Positions 15,979-25,113 of a DNA stretch of 64,000 nucleotides are shown in pieces. Numbering within the stretch: position 1 is the stretch's first letter; the number at the start of each line of letters is the position of its first letter. The stretch is taken from NCBI RefSeq assembly GCF_037940415.1, contig NZ_CP149798.1, positions 7,907,001-7,971,000 on the forward strand, read 5' to 3'. The notes under the pieces were generated by a model. That model was not told where the DNA came from. It saw only the letters and a program-made list of their open reading frames with translations, and did no database searches. Position numbers and translations under genes: made by a program. The stretch comes from Streptomyces sp. f51. GTDB taxonomy: Bacteria; Actinomycetota; Actinomycetes; Streptomycetales; Streptomycetaceae.

Positions 15979-16080
15979 AGCGCGAGTCCCACTGGCTTGT
16001 AGGCGATATTCGAAACCTTCGTTGTCTAGCCCTTCTGGAGCGGCTGACCAGCCACCACATGGTCATGCCGCAGCGGTGGC

Positions 16081-16109
16081 CAGGCGGAGTGACGGCGGCA
16101 GTCCGCCTG
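16081..16109 (-). terminator. Likely terminator of the BrkB-like gene
   Basis: CAGGCGGA and TCCGCCTG form an 8-bp stem with a 13-base loop, 19 bp beyond the minus-strand stop at 16128. Confidence 0.4.
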
Positions 16110-16127
16110 ACGGCCTATGCCGGGGGA

Positions 16128-17183
16128 CTATTCACGGCTCTTTTCCATGTGGCGTAGGTCTTCCTCGTCCCATTTCCGGGTGTCGCGGGGCTGCGTGTAG
16201 GGCTCTGTCCCGGGCGCCATGCCGCCGGCGAGGGCTCGCTGGCGTACGGCTTCGGCGTCGAACTCCAGGCCGAGGAGGATGGCCAGGTTGCTGATCCACA
16301 GCCACACCAGGAAGACAATGACGCCTGCCATGGTGCCGTAGGTCTTGTTGTAGGAGGCGAAGTTGGCGACGTAGAAGGCGAACCCGGCGGAGGCGATCAG
16401 CCAGATGACCAGTGCGAGGAAGCTGCCTGGGGTGATCCACCTGAAGCCCTTCACCTTCGCGTTCGGGCAGGCCCAGTACAGGATCGCGATCATGATGGTG
16501 ACGAGGACGATCAGGACGGGCCATTTGGCGATCGACCACACCGTCAGCGCGCTGTCTCCGATGCCCAGCGCGGTGCCGGCCTGGCGGGCGATGCCGCCGG
16601 TGAAGACCACGATCAGTGCGCTGACGACGGCCAGGACCATCAGGACGATGGTCACGCCGACACGTACCGGCAGGATCTTCCAGGCCGGGCGGCCCTCGGG
16701 CATGTCGTAGACGGCGTTCGCAGCGCGTATGAACGCCGCGACGTAACCGGACGCGGACCATATGGCCACGACGAGGCCGACGATGGCGACGATGGAGCCG
16801 AGGCCTGCGTTGCCCTGCAGTTGTGCCACGGCGCGGGTGAGGATGTCGCGAGCCGGACCGGGGGCGAGCTGCTTGAGGTTGACCAGGACTTTGTCCGTGG
16901 TCGACTTGCCGGTGATGCCCAGCAGGGAGACCAGGGCCAGCAGGGCGGGAAACAGCGCGAGTACCCCGTAGTAGGTCAGGGCGGCGGCCCGGTCGGTCAG
17001 CTCGTCCTTCTTGAACTCCCGCAGACTCCCGGAAAGGACCTTGCCCCACGCCTGCTTGGGCAGCTCGGTCGGACTGTCCGGGGCCTGCTCTTCCACCTCG
17101 GGCCCGGGCCCGGCCTCCTCGGGAGGCGGTGCAACGTCACCACTTTTGTGGCCTTTATCTCTGATGGGACTGAATTCAGTCAT
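16128..17183 (-). CDS. YihY/BrkB-family inner-membrane protein
   Basis: This encodes 351 residues; the start is the ATG at 17183 (MTEFSPIRDKGHKSGD), because upstream residues in the open frame look non-coding. A 50-residue acidic, proline-rich cytoplasmic leader precedes the family signature LTDRAAALTYYGVLALFPALLALVSLLG. About six hydrophobic helices follow (for example IVAIVGLVVAIWSASGYVAAF, VTIVLMVLAVVSALIVVF, FLALVIWLIASAGFAFYV, AGVIVFLVWLWISNLAILLG). The C-terminal tail is charged. The family was long annotated as ribonuclease BN; members are now regarded as membrane proteins of uncertain transport role. It appears monocistronic. Confidence 0.92.
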   Translation of the reverse strand: MTEFSPIRDKGHKSGDVAPPPEEAGPGPEVEEQAPDSPTELPKQAWGKVLSGSLREFKKDELTDRAAALTYYGVLALFPALLALVSLLGITGKSTTDKVLVNLKQLAPGPARDILTRAVAQLQGNAGLGSIVAIVGLVVAIWSASGYVAAFIRAANAVYDMPEGRPAWKILPVRVGVTIVLMVLAVVSALIVVFTGGIARQAGTALGIGDSALTVWSIAKWPVLIVLVTIMIAILYWACPNAKVKGFRWITPGSFLALVIWLIASAGFAFYVANFASYNKTYGTMAGVIVFLVWLWISNLAILLGLEFDAEAVRQRALAGGMAPGTEPYTQPRDTRKWDEEDLRHMEKSRE

Positions 17184-17759
17184 ATTGGTCGAGTACCCCG
17201 GCTCATCGCGTTGAGCACGGCAGCATCTCAGAGGGCTTCTCCATGAGCCGGCCTCACCAGGGCCACAACGGAGCCGGGCCAGAGACGACGACACGCGGCC
17301 CAGATGGTCGTACCGGATCGCACCGGTCGCTTTCGGCACGGCTCTATCGGAACGGGTCAGTTGTCTTCGGCCACGTGGTTACCTCCAGCGGAAGGCGGCT
17401 TCCGCTGCCGCGCGGTGGCAGCACGGGCGGTCTGCGCTGCGCGAGGATTGATGCCTCCGCAACAGGCGCCGACCTTTCCGCGGCCGCAGCCGCGCCCACA
17501 GGCCGAAACCCAGCGCTGACGCCGTGATGTGACCCAGCACCCGATGCCCACATGGCACGTCACTTCCGGGGTGCCGCGGTGGTCGAAGGCGCGCCAGGCC
17601 CTTCAGCGGACGATTCTGCGGTGCCTTTGGTGAGTGAGGCGGGCGGAAACGGAGACACGGAAGGCAGCGGGTGCTGCTGCCACGAGTCCGCTCTGCGTAC
17701 AGCCGTACAGCCGTACAGCCGTGCGGCCAAGCGGCGCCGCTCCACCATGGAGGTTTCGC
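17184..17759. other. Divergent intergenic region with a short tandem repeat
   Basis: This region of 576 bp lies between the starts of the BrkB-like gene (minus) and the transaldolase gene (plus). Around 17697-17722 the unit GTACAGCC occurs three times in tandem. No gene is seen; long open frames here are shadows that extend into tal. Confidence 0.5.
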
Positions 17760-19415
17760 GTGTCTGTTTCCGCTTCGCCCGATCCGCTTGCTGAGCTGTC
17801 CGCCGCGGGGGTGTCGGTGTGGCTGGACGACCTGTCCCGCGAGCTGCTGGCCAGCGGCCAGCTGAAGAAGCTGATCGCTGACAAGCATGTGGTCGGTGTT
17901 ACTACGAACCCCACGATCTTTGCCTCGGCGTTGTCCAAGGGCGACCGTTATAACGACCAGCTGGCGCGCCTTGGTGCTCAGGGGGCGCAGGTCGATGACG
18001 CGGTCTTCGCGCTGACCACCGACGACGTGCGCGAGGGCTGCCGGGCGTTCCGGGAGGTCTACCGGAACAGCAACGGGGTGGACGGGCGGGTCTCGATCGA
18101 GGTCGACCCACGGCTGGCCCGGGATGCCGAGGCCACGAGCACGCAGGCTGTGAAGCTGTGGGAGACCGTGAATGAGCCGAACCTGTTCGTGAAAATTCCG
18201 GCGACCCGTGAGGGGCTGGCCGCGATCACCGCTGCCATCGCCCGGGGCATCAGCGTCAACGTCACGCTGATCTTTTCTCTGGACCGGTATCGGAAGGTGA
18301 TGGACGCCTACCAGGCCGGTCTGGAGCAGGCCCTGGAGGCGGGGCTCGACCTGTCGGGCATTCACTCGGTCGCCTCCTTCTTCGTCTCGCGCGTCGATAC
18401 CGAGGTCGACCGCCGCCTCGACGCCCTGGACAGCCCGCAGGCCCACGAGCTCAAGGGCAAGTCCGCGGTCGCTAACGCCAGGCTGGCGTACCAGGCGTAC
18501 GAGCAGGTGGTGGCCGAGCCGCGCTGGCAGCACCTGGCCGCGGCGGGGGCCAACGTCCAGCGACCGCTGTGGGCGTCCACCGGGGTGAAGAATCCGCACT
18601 ACCCGGACACGATGTACGTCAGTGACCTGCTCATCGCGGGTACGGTCAACACCATGCCCGGCACCACGCTGACCGCGTTTGCCGACCACGGCACCGTGCC
18701 CGGCCACGCACTGACCGGCGAGGACTACGCCGCCGCCGCAGCCCACCTGGCGTCGCTGCAAGATGCCGGTGTCGACTTCGCGGACGTGACCGCCACCCTG
18801 GAACGTGAGGGGCTGGAGAAGTTCGAGGCCAGCTGGGCGGAGCTCGGGGACTCGGTGGACAACGCGATGCGCTCCGGCGCCAGGTCGGGGGCCGGGTCCG
18901 CGGACGGTGGTTCGAACAGCGCCGGCCTCCTGGCGATCTACCTCAACGACCACTACACCGGGGCGACCGGTGGCCTGGAGCTCTTCCAGCGCGCCGCCGG
19001 TGCGAGGAAGGGCGAGGGCGAGGAAGCAGTCCTGACGGACCTGGCCCGGCAGGTGGAGGAGGACCGCGACGCGCTGGCGCAGATCATGGCTGACCTGGGA
19101 GTGTCCGTTGACCGCACCAAGGCCGTCCTGGGCTGGGTCGCGGAGAAGGCCGGCCGCCTGAAGACCAACGGCCACCTCTTCTCCCGCTCCCCGCTCAGCG
19201 ACGTCCTGGAAGCAGAGGCGATGTTCCTGGGTGTCCAGGGCAAGGCAGCGTGCTGGCGGAGCCTGCGCGCCCTGTCCGAGACCGACCGGCGCCTGGACGC
19301 AGCGCATCTGGACATCCTGCTGCAACGCGCTGAGCGCCAGAGCACGGCCCTGGAGGAGCTGAGGGTCGCGGCCGCCACCCGCGCGCTCGATCCGCAGACC
19401 GCGCCCGCCAGCTGA
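17760..19415 (+). CDS. tal: Transaldolase fused to an extra C-terminal helical domain
   Basis: This encodes 551 residues from a GTG at 17760 with GGAGG seven bases upstream. Residues 1-370 are a transaldolase: GVTTNPTIF (47-55), the Schiff-base lysine Lys145 in FVKIPATREGL, GISVNVTLIFSLDRY, SVASFFVSRVDTEVD and WASTGVKNP. The enzyme exchanges dihydroxyacetone units in the pentose-phosphate pathway. Usual actinobacterial enzymes stop near 370-380 residues. Here a Gly/Ser-rich linker (371-388) leads to about 163 further residues (LLAIYLNDHYTGATGGLELF..., AEKAGRLKTNGHLFSRSPLS..., ALEELRVAAATRAL). That block resembles a stand-alone helical actinobacterial protein of unknown function. The transketolase gene follows after 156 bp. 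Confidence 0.9.
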   Translation: MSVSASPDPLAELSAAGVSVWLDDLSRELLASGQLKKLIADKHVVGVTTNPTIFASALSKGDRYNDQLARLGAQGAQVDDAVFALTTDDVREGCRAFREVYRNSNGVDGRVSIEVDPRLARDAEATSTQAVKLWETVNEPNLFVKIPATREGLAAITAAIARGISVNVTLIFSLDRYRKVMDAYQAGLEQALEAGLDLSGIHSVASFFVSRVDTEVDRRLDALDSPQAHELKGKSAVANARLAYQAYEQVVAEPRWQHLAAAGANVQRPLWASTGVKNPHYPDTMYVSDLLIAGTVNTMPGTTLTAFADHGTVPGHALTGEDYAAAAAHLASLQDAGVDFADVTATLEREGLEKFEASWAELGDSVDNAMRSGARSGAGSADGGSNSAGLLAIYLNDHYTGATGGLELFQRAAGARKGEGEEAVLTDLARQVEEDRDALAQIMADLGVSVDRTKAVLGWVAEKAGRLKTNGHLFSRSPLSDVLEAEAMFLGVQGKAACWRSLRALSETDRRLDAAHLDILLQRAERQSTALEELRVAAATRALDPQTAPAS

Positions 19416-19425
19416 TCGCTCCCGC

Positions 19426-19467
19426 GAGCGATTGCTCGCCCGCTCCATGGCAGGTGAGCAATCGCTC
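19426..19467. promoter_or_regulatory. Inverted repeat between tal and tkt
   Basis: GAGCGATTGCTC (19426-19437) and GAGCAATCGCTC (19456-19467) are exact complements around an 18-base loop, starting 10 bp after the tal stop. It may be a terminator, an attenuator that sets the tal/tkt ratio, or a processing site. Confidence 0.55.
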
Positions 19468-19571
19468 ACGGCCCACGGGATGAGGCACCCCACGCGGAAG
19501 GCAGCAGAGCGGACTCCCTGTACGGGCGTTCTGCTGCCGTCCGCCCACCGGCTTGATGAAGGAGCAACGGC

Positions 19572-21788
19572 ATGGCGAGTGAACAGTCCGGCGGCACCGT
19601 ACGACGCGACAGGTCCTTGGCGCTCCCGCTGGCGAAGCAGGCCGGCTGGGACGAGGTCGATGTGCGTGCCGTGGACACCGTGCGGCTGCTGGCGGCCGAC
19701 GCGGTGCAGAAGGTCGGCAACGGGCACCCGGGCACGGCGATGAGCCTGGCCCCGCTGGCCTACCTGCTGTTCCAGAACGTGATGCGGCACGACCCGGCCG
19801 ATGACCAGTGGCTGGGACGGGACCGGTTCGTGCTGTCCTGCGGGCACTCCAGCCTGACCCTGTACATCCAGCTGTACCTGGCCGGCTTCGGCCTGGAGCT
19901 GTCGGACCTGGAGGCATACCGGACCTGGGACTCGGCCACCCCCGGCCACCCCGAGCACCGCCACACCCGCGGCGTGGAGATCACCACCGGACCGCTGGGC
20001 CAGGGCCTGGCCAGCGCAGTCGGCATGGCCATGTCGGCACGGCGCGAACGCGGCCTGCTCGACCCCGACGCCGAGCCGGGCAGCAGCCCCTTCGACCACC
20101 ACGTCTACGTCGTCGCCTCCGACGGCGACCTGATGGAGGGCATCACCGCCGAGGCCGCATCGCTGGCCGGCCACCAGGAACTGGGCGGCCTCACCGTCTT
20201 CTACGACTCCAACCACATCTCCATCGAGGACGACACCAACGTCTCCTTCAGCGAAGACGTCCCCGCCCGCTTCGCCGCCTACGGCTGGCACGTACAGACT
20301 GTCGACTGGACGCGCACCGGAACGTACGTCGAGGACGTCGATGCGCTCCTGGAGGCCATCCGGGCGGCCCGCGAGGAGACAGGCCGCCCCTCCCTGATCA
20401 TGCTGCGTACCTTGATCGGCTGGCCCGCCCCCACCAAGCAGAACACGGGCAAGGCGCACGGCTCCGCGCTGGGCGAGGACGAGATCGCCGCCACCAAGAC
20501 GCTGCTGGGCTTCGACCCCCAGGCGCACTTCATCGTCGAGGACGAGGTATTGGCCCGCACCCGCGCCGCGTCCGACCGCGGCCGGGAGGCCCACGAGCAG
20601 TGGGACGAGGCCTTCGCGGCTTGGCGCTCGGCCAACCCTGAGCGCGCCGCGCTGCTGGAGCGCTTGCAGGAGCAGCGACTGCCCGACGGCTGGAGCGACG
20701 CCCTGCCCGACTTTCCCGCCGACCCTGAGGGCATGGCCACCCGCGCCGCCTCCGGCAAGATCCTCACCGCGCTCGCCCCCGTCCTGCCGGAACTGTGGGG
20801 CGGCTCGGCCGACCTGGCGGGCAGCAACAACACCACCATGGACGGGGAGCCCTCCTTCGTGCCGGCCGACCGCCAGACCAAGGACTGGAAGGGCGGCCCG
20901 TACGGGCGCACCCTGCACTTCGGGATCCGCGAACACGCCATGGGCGCAGTCCTCAACGGCATCGCCCTGCAGAGCCTGACCCGCCCCTACGGCGGCACCT
21001 TCCTGACCTTCTCCGACTACATGCGCCCCGCCGTACGCCTGGCCGCCCTGATGCAGCTGCCCGCCACCTACATCTGGACCCACGACTCCATCGGCCTGGG
21101 CGAGGACGGCCCCACCCACCAACCCGTCGAACACCTGGCCGCACTGCGCGCCATCCCCGGCCTCGACGTCGTTCGGCCCGCCGACGCCAACGAGACCACC
21201 ACCTGCTGGCAGACCATCCTCGAACACGGCGACCGGCCCGCCGGACTGATCCTGTCCCGGCAGAACCTGCCGGTCCTGGACCGCGGCAACGGCGAATACG
21301 CATCTGCTCGGGGAGCGGGCCGCGGCGGATACGTCCTCGCGGACACGGCCGACGGCGCGGTGCCCGACGCGATCCTGGTCGCCACCGGCTCAGAGGTCCA
21401 GATCGCCCTGGACGCCCGCAACCTGCTGACCGCCGAGGGACTGGCGGTGCGGGTGGTGTCGATGCCGTGCCGGGAATGGTTCGCCGCCCAGCCCCAGGAC
21501 TACCAGGACGAGGTCCTGCCGCCGACCGTACGCGCACGAGTCAGCGTCGAGGCCGCCATCGGGCAGGGCTGGCGCGACATCGTCGGGGATGCCGGGCGGA
21601 TCGTCAGCCTTGAACACTACGGAGCCTCCGCCGACTACCAGCGCCTGTACACCGAGTTCGGCATCACCCCCGAAGCGGTTGCCGAGGCCGCCCGCGACAG
21701 CATCCACGACACCCAGCGGGCCGTGCGCCCCGGCGGCCACCAGCAGACTTCCACCCCCATTGGCGGCGGCACCGGCGACCGTCCCTAG
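19572..21788 (+). CDS. tkt: Transketolase
   Basis: This encodes 738 residues from an ATG at 19572 with GAAGGAG upstream. The thiamine-diphosphate binding part includes GNGHPGTAMSLAPLAY, the SDGDLMEGI motif and YDSNHISIEDD. The middle pyrimidine-binding domain includes LWGGSADLAGSN, FGIREHAMGAVLNGI and HDSIGLGEDGPTHQPVEHL, and the C-terminal domain includes AILVATGSEVQIALDA. It transfers two-carbon units between sugar phosphates. With the neighbouring transaldolase it forms a non-oxidative pentose-phosphate pair, probably an extra copy beside the housekeeping set, though this cannot be checked here. Length is slightly above the usual 690-710 residues. Confidence 0.95.
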   Translation: MASEQSGGTVRRDRSLALPLAKQAGWDEVDVRAVDTVRLLAADAVQKVGNGHPGTAMSLAPLAYLLFQNVMRHDPADDQWLGRDRFVLSCGHSSLTLYIQLYLAGFGLELSDLEAYRTWDSATPGHPEHRHTRGVEITTGPLGQGLASAVGMAMSARRERGLLDPDAEPGSSPFDHHVYVVASDGDLMEGITAEAASLAGHQELGGLTVFYDSNHISIEDDTNVSFSEDVPARFAAYGWHVQTVDWTRTGTYVEDVDALLEAIRAAREETGRPSLIMLRTLIGWPAPTKQNTGKAHGSALGEDEIAATKTLLGFDPQAHFIVEDEVLARTRAASDRGREAHEQWDEAFAAWRSANPERAALLERLQEQRLPDGWSDALPDFPADPEGMATRAASGKILTALAPVLPELWGGSADLAGSNNTTMDGEPSFVPADRQTKDWKGGPYGRTLHFGIREHAMGAVLNGIALQSLTRPYGGTFLTFSDYMRPAVRLAALMQLPATYIWTHDSIGLGEDGPTHQPVEHLAALRAIPGLDVVRPADANETTTCWQTILEHGDRPAGLILSRQNLPVLDRGNGEYASARGAGRGGYVLADTADGAVPDAILVATGSEVQIALDARNLLTAEGLAVRVVSMPCREWFAAQPQDYQDEVLPPTVRARVSVEAAIGQGWRDIVGDAGRIVSLEHYGASADYQRLYTEFGITPEAVAEAARDSIHDTQRAVRPGGHQQTSTPIGGGTGDRP

Positions 21789-22152
21789 TCCTCCAGTCGA
21801 TCAGGTGCGGGGCGACGGCATCCAGGCAGACGACCTTCGAGGAAGCCGATACTGGACTGCACTGGTCGGGTTACGGCTGTGCTGCGGCCGCTCGGAGCAT
21901 CCTTAGCACGGGAAAGCCGTGGCCCCCGCATCGCAGCGTCAGCCGTCCCCGACTACGGGAACCCGTCTCCGGCGCCGAGTAGGAGAGTGGTAAGGGTGTG
22001 TGTCGGATCGACAGGTCAGAAAGTCGGGGTGTTGATTGTCTTTCTCGTTGTGCGGCCGGGACGGCCTCCGCCAGGCTCCGGGCGTCCGTGTTCTGCGCCG
22101 TGCCCGAGCTAGCCGACTCGTCTCACGATTCCGCGGGGGGCAGGCTGGAAGC
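21789..22152. other. Intergenic stretch, no gene seen
   Basis: No convincing gene, repeat or terminator hairpin was found after the tkt stop. The frames present are short and have no conserved pattern. Confidence 0.45.
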
Positions 22153-22410
22153 GTGACCAGTGCGCCGATCGTCGTGCACCGGCCGTCTCGGACGGGCGGT
22201 CAGAGGGTCACCGTGCACCGTCACGGCCGTGACGAGATCCTCGGCAGTGCCTACAGCGATCGCGATCTGGTCGTGTTCCTCGAGAACGTCGGAATCGCTG
22301 ATCCTGATGCCGTCCTGGACGATCTGCGGTGGGTGGAGTGGCGGGGTGGCCGCGCCCACAAGTCAGCGCTGCCTGATGAGGGCACGGTGTCCGGCCGGGT
22401 GTCTGCCTGA
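22153..22410 (+). CDS. Small conserved Streptomyces hypothetical protein
   Basis: This encodes 85 residues from a GTG at 22153. The sequence (APIVVHRPSRTGGQRVTVHR, then DEILGSAYSDRDLVVFLENV, then WVEWRGGRAHKS) matches a pattern I know from short unnamed Streptomyces proteins: a beta-rich N terminus, a central acidic helix and a closing E-W-R-G-G-R-A-H motif. No membrane segment or signal peptide is seen. The ribosome-binding site (GGAAG) is close to the start. Function is unknown. Confidence 0.6.
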   Translation: MTSAPIVVHRPSRTGGQRVTVHRHGRDEILGSAYSDRDLVVFLENVGIADPDAVLDDLRWVEWRGGRAHKSALPDEGTVSGRVSA

Positions 22411-22994
22411 GATCGAGCAGCGGGTTCTCTCAATGGCTGCGATGCCTGTGCGGATGCGGTAATGGTCGTCGACGGCTACCGACCCTGCCGCTACGGATGC
22501 CGATGGCGATAGGGCCCGGCAGTGGCCCCGCCTCGCCGGCCGTCCTGCAACAACCCCCTGCACACTGCCATGCGTACTGCTGCCCGGCCTGAGCAGTACG
22601 CGGGCGAGGAAGAACGGGGTGTCCAACGGGCCGACCGAGCCGATCAGGGTGGAGCCGAAGCCGGAGGCGCGCCGACGGCGACGAGCGCAGTGTCGTCCAG
22701 CTGGGCGGCGTGCGGCTTCCGACGCCGCGGCTGAGCAGCAGCGAGGCGCGGCGGTCGTGTTCCGGGCGGCGGACGCGGTCATGTCCACTGTCTGTCGTCG
22801 AACCCACCGAAAGAGCTTGCGCATCACGAAGGCGGCAACGGGTAGCCGCACAAGGGGTGCTGCCCAGGCATCCAGAGGAGGCTTGAAGCAGCCATGGTGA
22901 CCAACTCCCTTGAGTGCGGTGTACTCGTTGCGGCCCTGAACGATGACCCAGGCGCGGCCCAGGAAGGTCGGGGAGCACTCGCATTCTGCGGGTC
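22411..22994. other. Intergenic stretch of 580 bp, no certain gene
   Basis: Arginine- and serine-rich frames are open on both strands, including 22363-22851 (minus) and 22619-22900 (plus), but neither has a recognisable motif. They look like chance frames or heavily decayed coding DNA. Confidence 0.4.
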
Positions 22995-23513
22995 ATGAAC
23001 CTGTCTCCAGGCGCCCGCGCGTATGTGGGGCTCACCATCGCGATTGTGGTGTGCGCGGCGGTCGGTGCATCTGGCTTCGGTCTCGTTGTCGGCGACTGGA
23101 CGGGGACTGCGGTGGCAGCGGGCACGGCTGCCGTGGGCGTAGGGGCCGGATGGGTCTTCTTTTACCGTGGTGCGTCGGCTTCGCTTGAGCGCGCCCGGAT
23201 TGAGGGGGCTGCGGAAGGAGTCGCGGACCTGGTCCTCATTGCTGTCGCGCTGTACGAGGCAGCGGTGTTCCCGCTGACTCCCGGCGGTGTGAGGGGAGCG
23301 GAGCAAGAGGCCCGCCGCACTACCGCGTATCACCTCTCGGCCCACGACGGGCTTCCCTGCACTGTCCGAGTGTCGGCGGCGGACGCATTGGAGGTCCTTG
23401 ACAAGGGCTCGGACTTAGAACGTGCCCGTGCCGCAGTGACAGCCCTGTCCATCGCGGTCTACGAGTGCCGCGATGGCCTTGCCCCGGTGCGGCGCGGACG
23501 CCGCTGTCTCTGA
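22995..23513 (+). CDS. Two-helix membrane protein of unknown function
   Basis: This encodes 172 residues. Two hydrophobic helices lie close together at the N terminus (VGLTIAIVVCAAVGASGFGL, residues about 11-30, and GTAVAAGTAAVGVGAGWVFFY, about 37-57). A mostly helical soluble part follows (SLERARIEGAAEGVADL, then LVLIAVALYEAAVFPL, a possible third weak membrane segment). The C-terminal 70 residues are charged. No family was recognised. The ATG at 22995 lacks a strong ribosome-binding site. The next feature downstream is a sigma-factor remnant. Confidence 0.5.
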   Translation: MNLSPGARAYVGLTIAIVVCAAVGASGFGLVVGDWTGTAVAAGTAAVGVGAGWVFFYRGASASLERARIEGAAEGVADLVLIAVALYEAAVFPLTPGGVRGAEQEARRTTAYHLSAHDGLPCTVRVSAADALEVLDKGSDLERARAAVTALSIAVYECRDGLAPVRRGRRCL

Positions 23514-23558
23514 GGCAAGCAGGTAACGGGGTAACGGAGGACGCCGGCGACCACTGAC

Positions 23559-23720
23559 CCGAGCGGGCTTTACCTGCGCTTCTTCGAGGACATGACCCAG
23601 ATTCGCATAGCCGGTCGGCTCGGCCTGTCCCCGATGCATGTCTCCCGGCTGATCACGAGCAGTTGCGGGCGTATACGCGACGAGGTGCTGGGGCATTGTT
23701 CCAGCGCTTCCTCCGCGTGA
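23559..23720 (+). pseudogene. C-terminal stub of a SigB/SigF-type sigma factor
   Basis: The plus strand encodes LYLRFFEDMTQIRIAGRLGL, then SPMHVSRLITSSCGRIRDEV and a TGA at 23718-23720. This is region 4.2 of general-stress sigma factors of the SigB/SigF group, including the helix-turn-helix that reads the -35 box. Everything before it is missing and an in-frame stop lies just upstream. It is a relic of a full gene, notable because the window holds several anti-sigma and antagonist genes but no intact SigB-type factor. Confidence 0.75.
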
Positions 23721-24057
23721 GACGCCCACACGGGTCACTGTTGAGCCGGCACGACCGCAACGCGCGTCCTTTCGCCTACTGGCAGGACCGGGCCTGGCAC
23801 GAGGCGCACGCCGCCGACCTCATGCCTACCTCCACGATCGTGCAGCCATGTGCGGGCGTACCCCGCACTCCTGGCATCGCCCCGGACGCCCCGGCGGCCG
23901 ACGGGTAGGCCGCCGGTTCGTCCAAATGATCGGCAGCCTACCCGTCGCTCCACCGCAGGGACGGCCGGACTCGGCGAGCTGGCTCATCGGGCGCCCGCTG
24001 TTCGAAGACCGCCCGGCGAGGCCTGCCGAGGGAGAGGGTGACTCAACTGCGCCCGGT
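23721..24057. other. Intergenic stretch, no gene seen
   Basis: This lies between the sigma stub and the convergent minus-strand operon end. Nothing recognisable was found on either strand. Confidence 0.45.
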
Positions 24058-24714
24058 CTACTGCCGAGCTTCGTCCGCGAGGGCTTGGCCTGAACCCCGC
24101 GTCTGTTCCGTGACGTGCCCGGCCTGCTCACGCGCTTCGTCCCGTGTGGCGCCGACAGCCTGTGAGGCGGTGTCCTTCACCTCCGCGGTCGCGTCCTGTG
24201 CCGCATCCTGGGCGCCTTCCTTCAGGTGCTGCGCGGACTCCAGGACCGCCTGCTTCACCGGTTCCACCGCGTCGCTTTGCATCAGGTCGGTGGCCTTCTC
24301 CTCCTCGACCTTTGTGGTGGGCAGCAGCGAGGACGCCAGCATGCCGATGCCAAAGGCGACCAGACCCGCCGCCAGCGGGTTGCCCTGAGTCTGACGCCGG
24401 GCAAGTTCGGGCGCCTCCTGGACGACCTGTCCTACTTGCCCCATTGCGTCGTGTGCCGATCCGGCGGCCCGGTCGGTGCCCTCTTGGAGCGCACCGGCTG
24501 CGGACTGCGCGGCACTCCCCGCCCCGTTCGAGGCGTGGGCGGCGGTGCCCATAACCCGCTCGCGGATGCCAGAGACCGCGCCGCGCACCCGCTGCTTGCG
24601 GCGCTCCACCATCCGCCGGGGACTTGTGTGGTCGGCGAGCTGGTCCACGTCAGCGGACAGCCGGCCACGGGTGGCCTCGATCTCGGTCCTCACTTGGTCG
24701 GGTGACGTGCCCAT
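24058..24714 (-). CDS. DUF3618 domain envelope protein
   Basis: This encodes 218 residues; the start is the ATG at 24714 (MGTSPDQVRTEIEATRGRLS). The N terminus is the DUF3618 motif TEIEATRGRLSADVDQLADH. A helical, Ala/Gly/Gln-rich region follows, then one hydrophobic helix (NPLAAGLVAFGIGMLASSLLP, about 115-135) and a long repetitive helix rich in Ala, Glu and Gln. It is the last gene of a three-gene operon and overlaps the preceding gene by 25 bp. Such trios occur in actinobacteria and probably form a membrane-associated assembly; no activity is established. Confidence 0.85.
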   Translation of the reverse strand: MGTSPDQVRTEIEATRGRLSADVDQLADHTSPRRMVERRKQRVRGAVSGIRERVMGTAAHASNGAGSAAQSAAGALQEGTDRAAGSAHDAMGQVGQVVQEAPELARRQTQGNPLAAGLVAFGIGMLASSLLPTTKVEEEKATDLMQSDAVEPVKQAVLESAQHLKEGAQDAAQDATAEVKDTASQAVGATRDEAREQAGHVTEQTRGSGQALADEARQ

Positions 24715-25112
24715 TCCTTGTTCTCCTTCATGGTCTCGACGGTTTGCTCGGGCTTGGGGGAGACGGTGCGCATCTGCGTGCGGCCCCTCTGGAAGAGCAC
24801 GGCCGCCACGACGGCCCACACCGCGGTGACGATCAGAGCGGCCCAGCCCCCGTCCATCACGTTGGACAGGCCGAGCACTCCGGCCAGGGACAGGAACAGC
24901 AGGACCATGTATCCCGCGAAGCCCGCACCGCCGTACAGGCCTGCGGCCTTACCCGCTTTGGCCGCTTCCTCCTGGATCTCGGCCTTGGCGAGCTCGACTT
25001 CCTGACGGAAGAGGGTCTGCAGATCCGAGGTGACCTGGGAGAGGAGCTGCCCAACAGACGAGTCCTGCGCCTGCGCGCCGAGGGAATCGGGCGTACGCGG
25101 AATCGAGGACAT
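24690..25112 (-). CDS. Phage holin-like (DUF1469/PF07332) membrane protein
   Basis: This encodes 140 residues with start ATG at 25112. The sequence has an amphipathic N-terminal helix (VGQLLSQVTSDLQTLFRQEV, then ELAKAEIQEEAAKAGKAA) followed by two transmembrane helices (GGAGFAGYMVLLFLSLAGVL and WAALIVTAVWAVVAAVLF) and a short basic tail. This is the pattern of the actinobacterial putative holin superfamily III, which despite the name is usually not phage linked. It lies one base after the upstream gene's stop and overlaps the downstream gene by 25 bp, so coupled translation is likely. Confidence 0.87.
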   Translation of the reverse strand: MSSIPRTPDSLGAQAQDSSVGQLLSQVTSDLQTLFRQEVELAKAEIQEEAAKAGKAAGLYGGAGFAGYMVLLFLSLAGVLGLSNVMDGGWAALIVTAVWAVVAAVLFQRGRTQMRTVSPKPEQTVETMKENKEWARHPTK

Positions 25113-25113
25113 C

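Noticed and set aside
17379..21227. A 1282-codon minus-strand open frame across tal and tkt
   Set aside because: It is the antisense of two clear enzyme genes. High GC at codon third positions keeps the opposite strand open, and its sequence is Gly/Gln/Val-rich with no domain.
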